This document shows, one piece after another, positions 5,376 through 7,135 of a stretch of DNA of 7,135 bases (positions are counted from its first letter, which is position 1; each line of letters opens with the position of its first letter). A model generated the notes under the pieces. That model was given only the letters and a program-made list of their open reading frames with translations. It did not search any database and was not told the origin of the DNA. The position numbers were made by a program, and so were the translations under genes. This DNA comes from an uncultured Clostridium sp. (GTDB taxonomy: Bacteria > Cyanobacteriota > Vampirovibrionia > Gastranaerophilales > Gastranaerophilaceae). The stretch spans positions 1 to 7,135 of the forward strand of contig CAJMDF010000058.1 of NCBI GenBank assembly GCA_905212085.1, in the 5' to 3' direction.

Positions 5376-6272
5376 ATGATGAATCATGATTTGGAGTCAT
5401 TAATCGAAACAAGTGATGTTACATTCAATGATATTGGAGGGATGAATGAATTAAAAGAAGAAATCAAACTAAACATTATTTACCCATTTAAAAATCAAGA
5501 ATTATTTATACAATATGGTAAAAAAGCAGGTGGTGGAATCCTACTATATGGTCCTCCAGGCTGTGGAAAAACTTATATTGCAAAAGCAACAGCAAACGAA
5601 TGTGGAGCAACATTTTTAAATTTATCTATTGTTGATATTCTCGATATGCATGTAGGTATTTCCGAAAGAAAATTGCATGAAACATTTGAACTAGCAAGAA
5701 GAAAATCGCCAGCAGTCATTTTTATTGACGAAATTGATGCTTTAGGAAATGACAGAATGAAAACAGGAGACAACGTTTATGCAAGAACCCTTGTAAACCA
5801 ATTTTTAAATGAATTAGATGGACTTTCATCAAACAACTCATCTATAATGATTTTAGGAGCAACAAATGTACCATGGTTTGTTGACACTGCTCTTAAAAGG
5901 CCTGGAAGATTTGATAAAACAATTTTTGTTCCACCACCAAGCTTTGATGAACGATCTCAAATATTTAAACTTTTCTTAACAGGAAAACCTATTGAAGAAA
6001 TTAATTATAAACAACTTGCTAAAAATACTAATAGGTATTCGGCCGCTGATATAGTTGCAGTTTGTAATCTTGCAATTGATAAAAAAATTAGAATTGCAAT
6101 GCAAAGTGGCAAAAAAGAACTTATAGGAACAAAAGATATTATAGAAGCAATCAATTTAATAAATCCATCAACAACAGAATGGCTACAAACCGCTGAAAAT
6201 TATGTAAAATACAGTAATCAAAGTGGTTTGTATGATCAAGTATTAGATTACTTAAAGAAAAAGGATTATTAA
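5376..6272 (+). CDS. Single-domain Cdc48/Vps4-type AAA ATPase
   Basis: This 298-residue cytoplasmic ATPase is predicted to work as a ring hexamer that remodels or unfolds proteins or complexes. It starts almost at once with the AAA module: F-N-D-I-G-G (17-22), Walker A G-P-P-G-C-G-K-T (59-66), Walker B V-I-F-I-D-E (114-119), E-L-D-G-L (146-150), sensor 1 N164 in G-A-T-N, and the arginine fingers R175 and R178 in L-K-R-P-G-R-F-D. The small helical lid follows (about 190-255), with Y-S-A-A-D-I at 224-229 region. Pore loop 1 reads D-M-H-V-G (90-94), with His where most relatives have Tyr, Trp or Phe. There is no N-terminal substrate domain, so targeting is probably supplied by a partner. The C-terminal tail (about 255-298) has E-W-L-Q-T-A-E-N-Y and G-L-Y-D-Q-V-L-D-Y-L, a tail I associate from memory with AAA proteins encoded beside TPR proteins. 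AAGGAGA (5363-5369) precedes tandem ATGs at 5376 and 5379; either may be used. The TPR gene follows after 4 bases, so the two are surely one operon. Confidence 0.92.
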   Translation: MMNHDLESLIETSDVTFNDIGGMNELKEEIKLNIIYPFKNQELFIQYGKKAGGGILLYGPPGCGKTYIAKATANECGATFLNLSIVDILDMHVGISERKLHETFELARRKSPAVIFIDEIDALGNDRMKTGDNVYARTLVNQFLNELDGLSSNNSSIMILGATNVPWFVDTALKRPGRFDKTIFVPPPSFDERSQIFKLFLTGKPIEEINYKQLAKNTNRYSAADIVAVCNLAIDKKIRIAMQSGKKELIGTKDIIEAINLINPSTTEWLQTAENYVKYSNQSGLYDQVLDYLKKKDY

Positions 6273-6276
6273 TTTT

Positions 6277-7135
6277 ATGCAAGACATTAACGTAATATAT
6301 GAAAGGGCAAAAGTTGCCCTTTCTTTACAGAAAAACCAATTTGCAATTAGATTAGCAGAAGAAATATTAATTCATAACCCAAATGATGAATTCGCTTATT
6401 ACATAATTTCAAGATCTTATTTTAATTTAGATCAATACAATGAAGCCGAGAAATATATCAAACTTGCTTTAAAATATTCTCCAGAAGATGAATATAATTT
6501 AGCTCTATATTCAAACATTTTATTATTAAAAAAAGAATATACATCAGCTCTTAATATTTCCGATGATACTTTAGCTATCAATCCAAAACAATATACCGCA
6601 TTATTTGTCAGAGTTTCAGCATTAAAATACTTAAAAGAATATAAACGAGCTGAAGAGTTAGCAAAATATGCATTATCAATCTATCCAAACTCTGATACTT
6701 TTCATAAAGAGCTAGGAGATATTTATTCTGAAACAAATCAAATAAAACTTGCTGAACAAGAGTTCCTAGAAGCATTACGTATTAACCCAAACGATTCAGT
6801 TACGTTAAATAATTTTGGAGTTTATTTCTATGACAATAAAATTAAGAAAGGGAATAAAACAGCTCTAGAATTATTCAAACGCTCTTTACAAATCAACCCA
6901 AATGATAAAACCGTAATAGAAAATTATCAAACTTGTGTTCAAAAACAAAATAAATTGTTTGTAATATGTAAATTCTATAAAGATGAATTTGAATATGGAA
7001 TATCATACCGAAATTTACTTATTTTAGCACTATTATATTCAATTTTTATATTCAATGATTTAAGCTATTTTATAATTTTCGTAATCATAACTATCCCAAG
7101 TTTAATTATATATTTTATTTCAAATTTATTTATTA
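6277..7135 (+). CDS. TPR protein with C-terminal membrane anchor (3' end cut)
   Basis: The reading frame stays open to the window end (286 codons seen, stop not reached). Start ATG at 6277 is 4 bases after the AAA stop, with AAGGA at 6261-6265 (11-base spacing, slightly long). Residues about 4-210 are tandem tetratricopeptide helices of about 34 residues. The clearest are 38-71 (A-Y-Y-I-I-S-R-S-Y ... A-L-K-Y-S-P-E-D), 72-105, 106-139 (A-L-S-I-Y-P-N-S), 140-173 (G-D-I-Y ... A-L-R-I-N-P-N-D) and 174-210 (S-L-Q-I-N-P-N-D). TPR stacks bind peptides or partner proteins. Residues 245-260 and 263-286 are two hydrophobic helices separated by N-D-L, a membrane hairpin that would leave the TPR domain in the cytoplasm. 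Tight coupling to the ATPase gene suggests it recruits that ATPase or its substrates to the membrane (inference). A strong hairpin lies in codons 9-16. The product is unnamed as far as I can tell. Confidence 0.88.
   Translation, partial: MQDINVIYERAKVALSLQKNQFAIRLAEEILIHNPNDEFAYYIISRSYFNLDQYNEAEKYIKLALKYSPEDEYNLALYSNILLLKKEYTSALNISDDTLAINPKQYTALFVRVSALKYLKEYKRAEELAKYALSIYPNSDTFHKELGDIYSETNQIKLAEQEFLEALRINPNDSVTLNNFGVYFYDNKIKKGNKTALELFKRSLQINPNDKTVIENYQTCVQKQNKLFVICKFYKDEFEYGISYRNLLILALLYSIFIFNDLSYFIIFVIITIPSLIIYFISNLFI
6301..6326 (+). terminator. Terminator-like hairpin inside the start of the TPR gene
   Basis: GAAAGGGCAA (6301-6310), loop AAG (6311-6313) and TTGCCCTTTC (6314-6323) form a perfect 10-bp stem followed by TTT (6324-6326). 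This is the most stable hairpin I found in the window. The U-tract is short and soon broken by ACAG, so termination would be partial. It starts 24 bases into the TPR coding sequence and 29 bases after the AAA stop codon. It may act as an attenuator between the two genes or as an mRNA 3' end for AAA-only transcripts. Alternatively it is a coincidence of the codons for E-R-A-K-V-A-L-S. Confidence 0.55.

Noticed and set aside
5573..5773. Reverse-strand open frame within the AAA gene
   Set aside because: Antisense to the Walker A to Walker B region of a clearly conserved protein.

Overview
This window is strongly AT-rich bacterial DNA with short intergenic gaps, clear Shine-Dalgarno (SD) sequences and TAA stops on all five genes whose ends are visible. 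Trp is encoded by TGG. The secreted repeat protein has a classical signal peptide ending in an A-x-A cleavage site. The low-GC, gut-commensal-like style would fit several lineages (for example Gastranaerophilales-type bacteria or other AT-rich gut bacteria), but there is no rRNA or marker gene, so the taxon is left open.

Layout, left to right. (1) 35-511(+): a 158-residue protein of unknown function with one N-terminal membrane helix. (2) 512-727: a 216-base gap holding an AT-rich inverted repeat, a less AT-rich stretch with two doubtful reverse-strand micro-ORFs, and an extended -10 promoter. (3) 728-1690(+): a WYL-domain transcription regulator (HTH-WYL-WCX). (4) 1753-4791(+): a 1012-residue single-chain helicase-nuclease, in which a UvrD/PcrA-type SF1A helicase is fused to a RecB/AddB/Cas4-type PD-(D/E)XK nuclease with a four-cysteine iron-sulfur site. 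(5) 4796-5221(-), convergent with the helicase and only 4 bases away: a secreted protein made almost entirely of six 20-residue Tyr/Gly-rich repeats. (6) 5222-5375: a divergent promoter region. (7) 5376-6272(+): a single-domain Cdc48/Vps4-type AAA ATPase. (8) 6277-7135(+): a TPR protein with two C-terminal membrane helices, running off the window end.

Two functional groups are apparent. The WYL regulator and helicase-nuclease form one pair; WYL proteins are known repressors of BREX and CBASS defence loci, and helicase-nucleases act in DNA repair or phage defence. The AAA ATPase and membrane TPR protein form a second pair, with the TPR protein a plausible membrane-bound partner or adaptor for the ATPase.

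The most interesting non-coding signal is a CGACCAT-led box that sits exactly 26 bases upstream of a TATAAT in both the helicase promoter and the AAA promoter. A related GACC-N3-TTTGACA box lies in the divergent repeat-protein promoter. This suggests one regulator, perhaps the WYL protein, controls these units. A second notable signal is a perfect 10-bp terminator-like hairpin inside the first codons of the TPR gene, where it could attenuate TPR expression relative to the ATPase. Whether the whole window is one system (defence or stress island) is inference.
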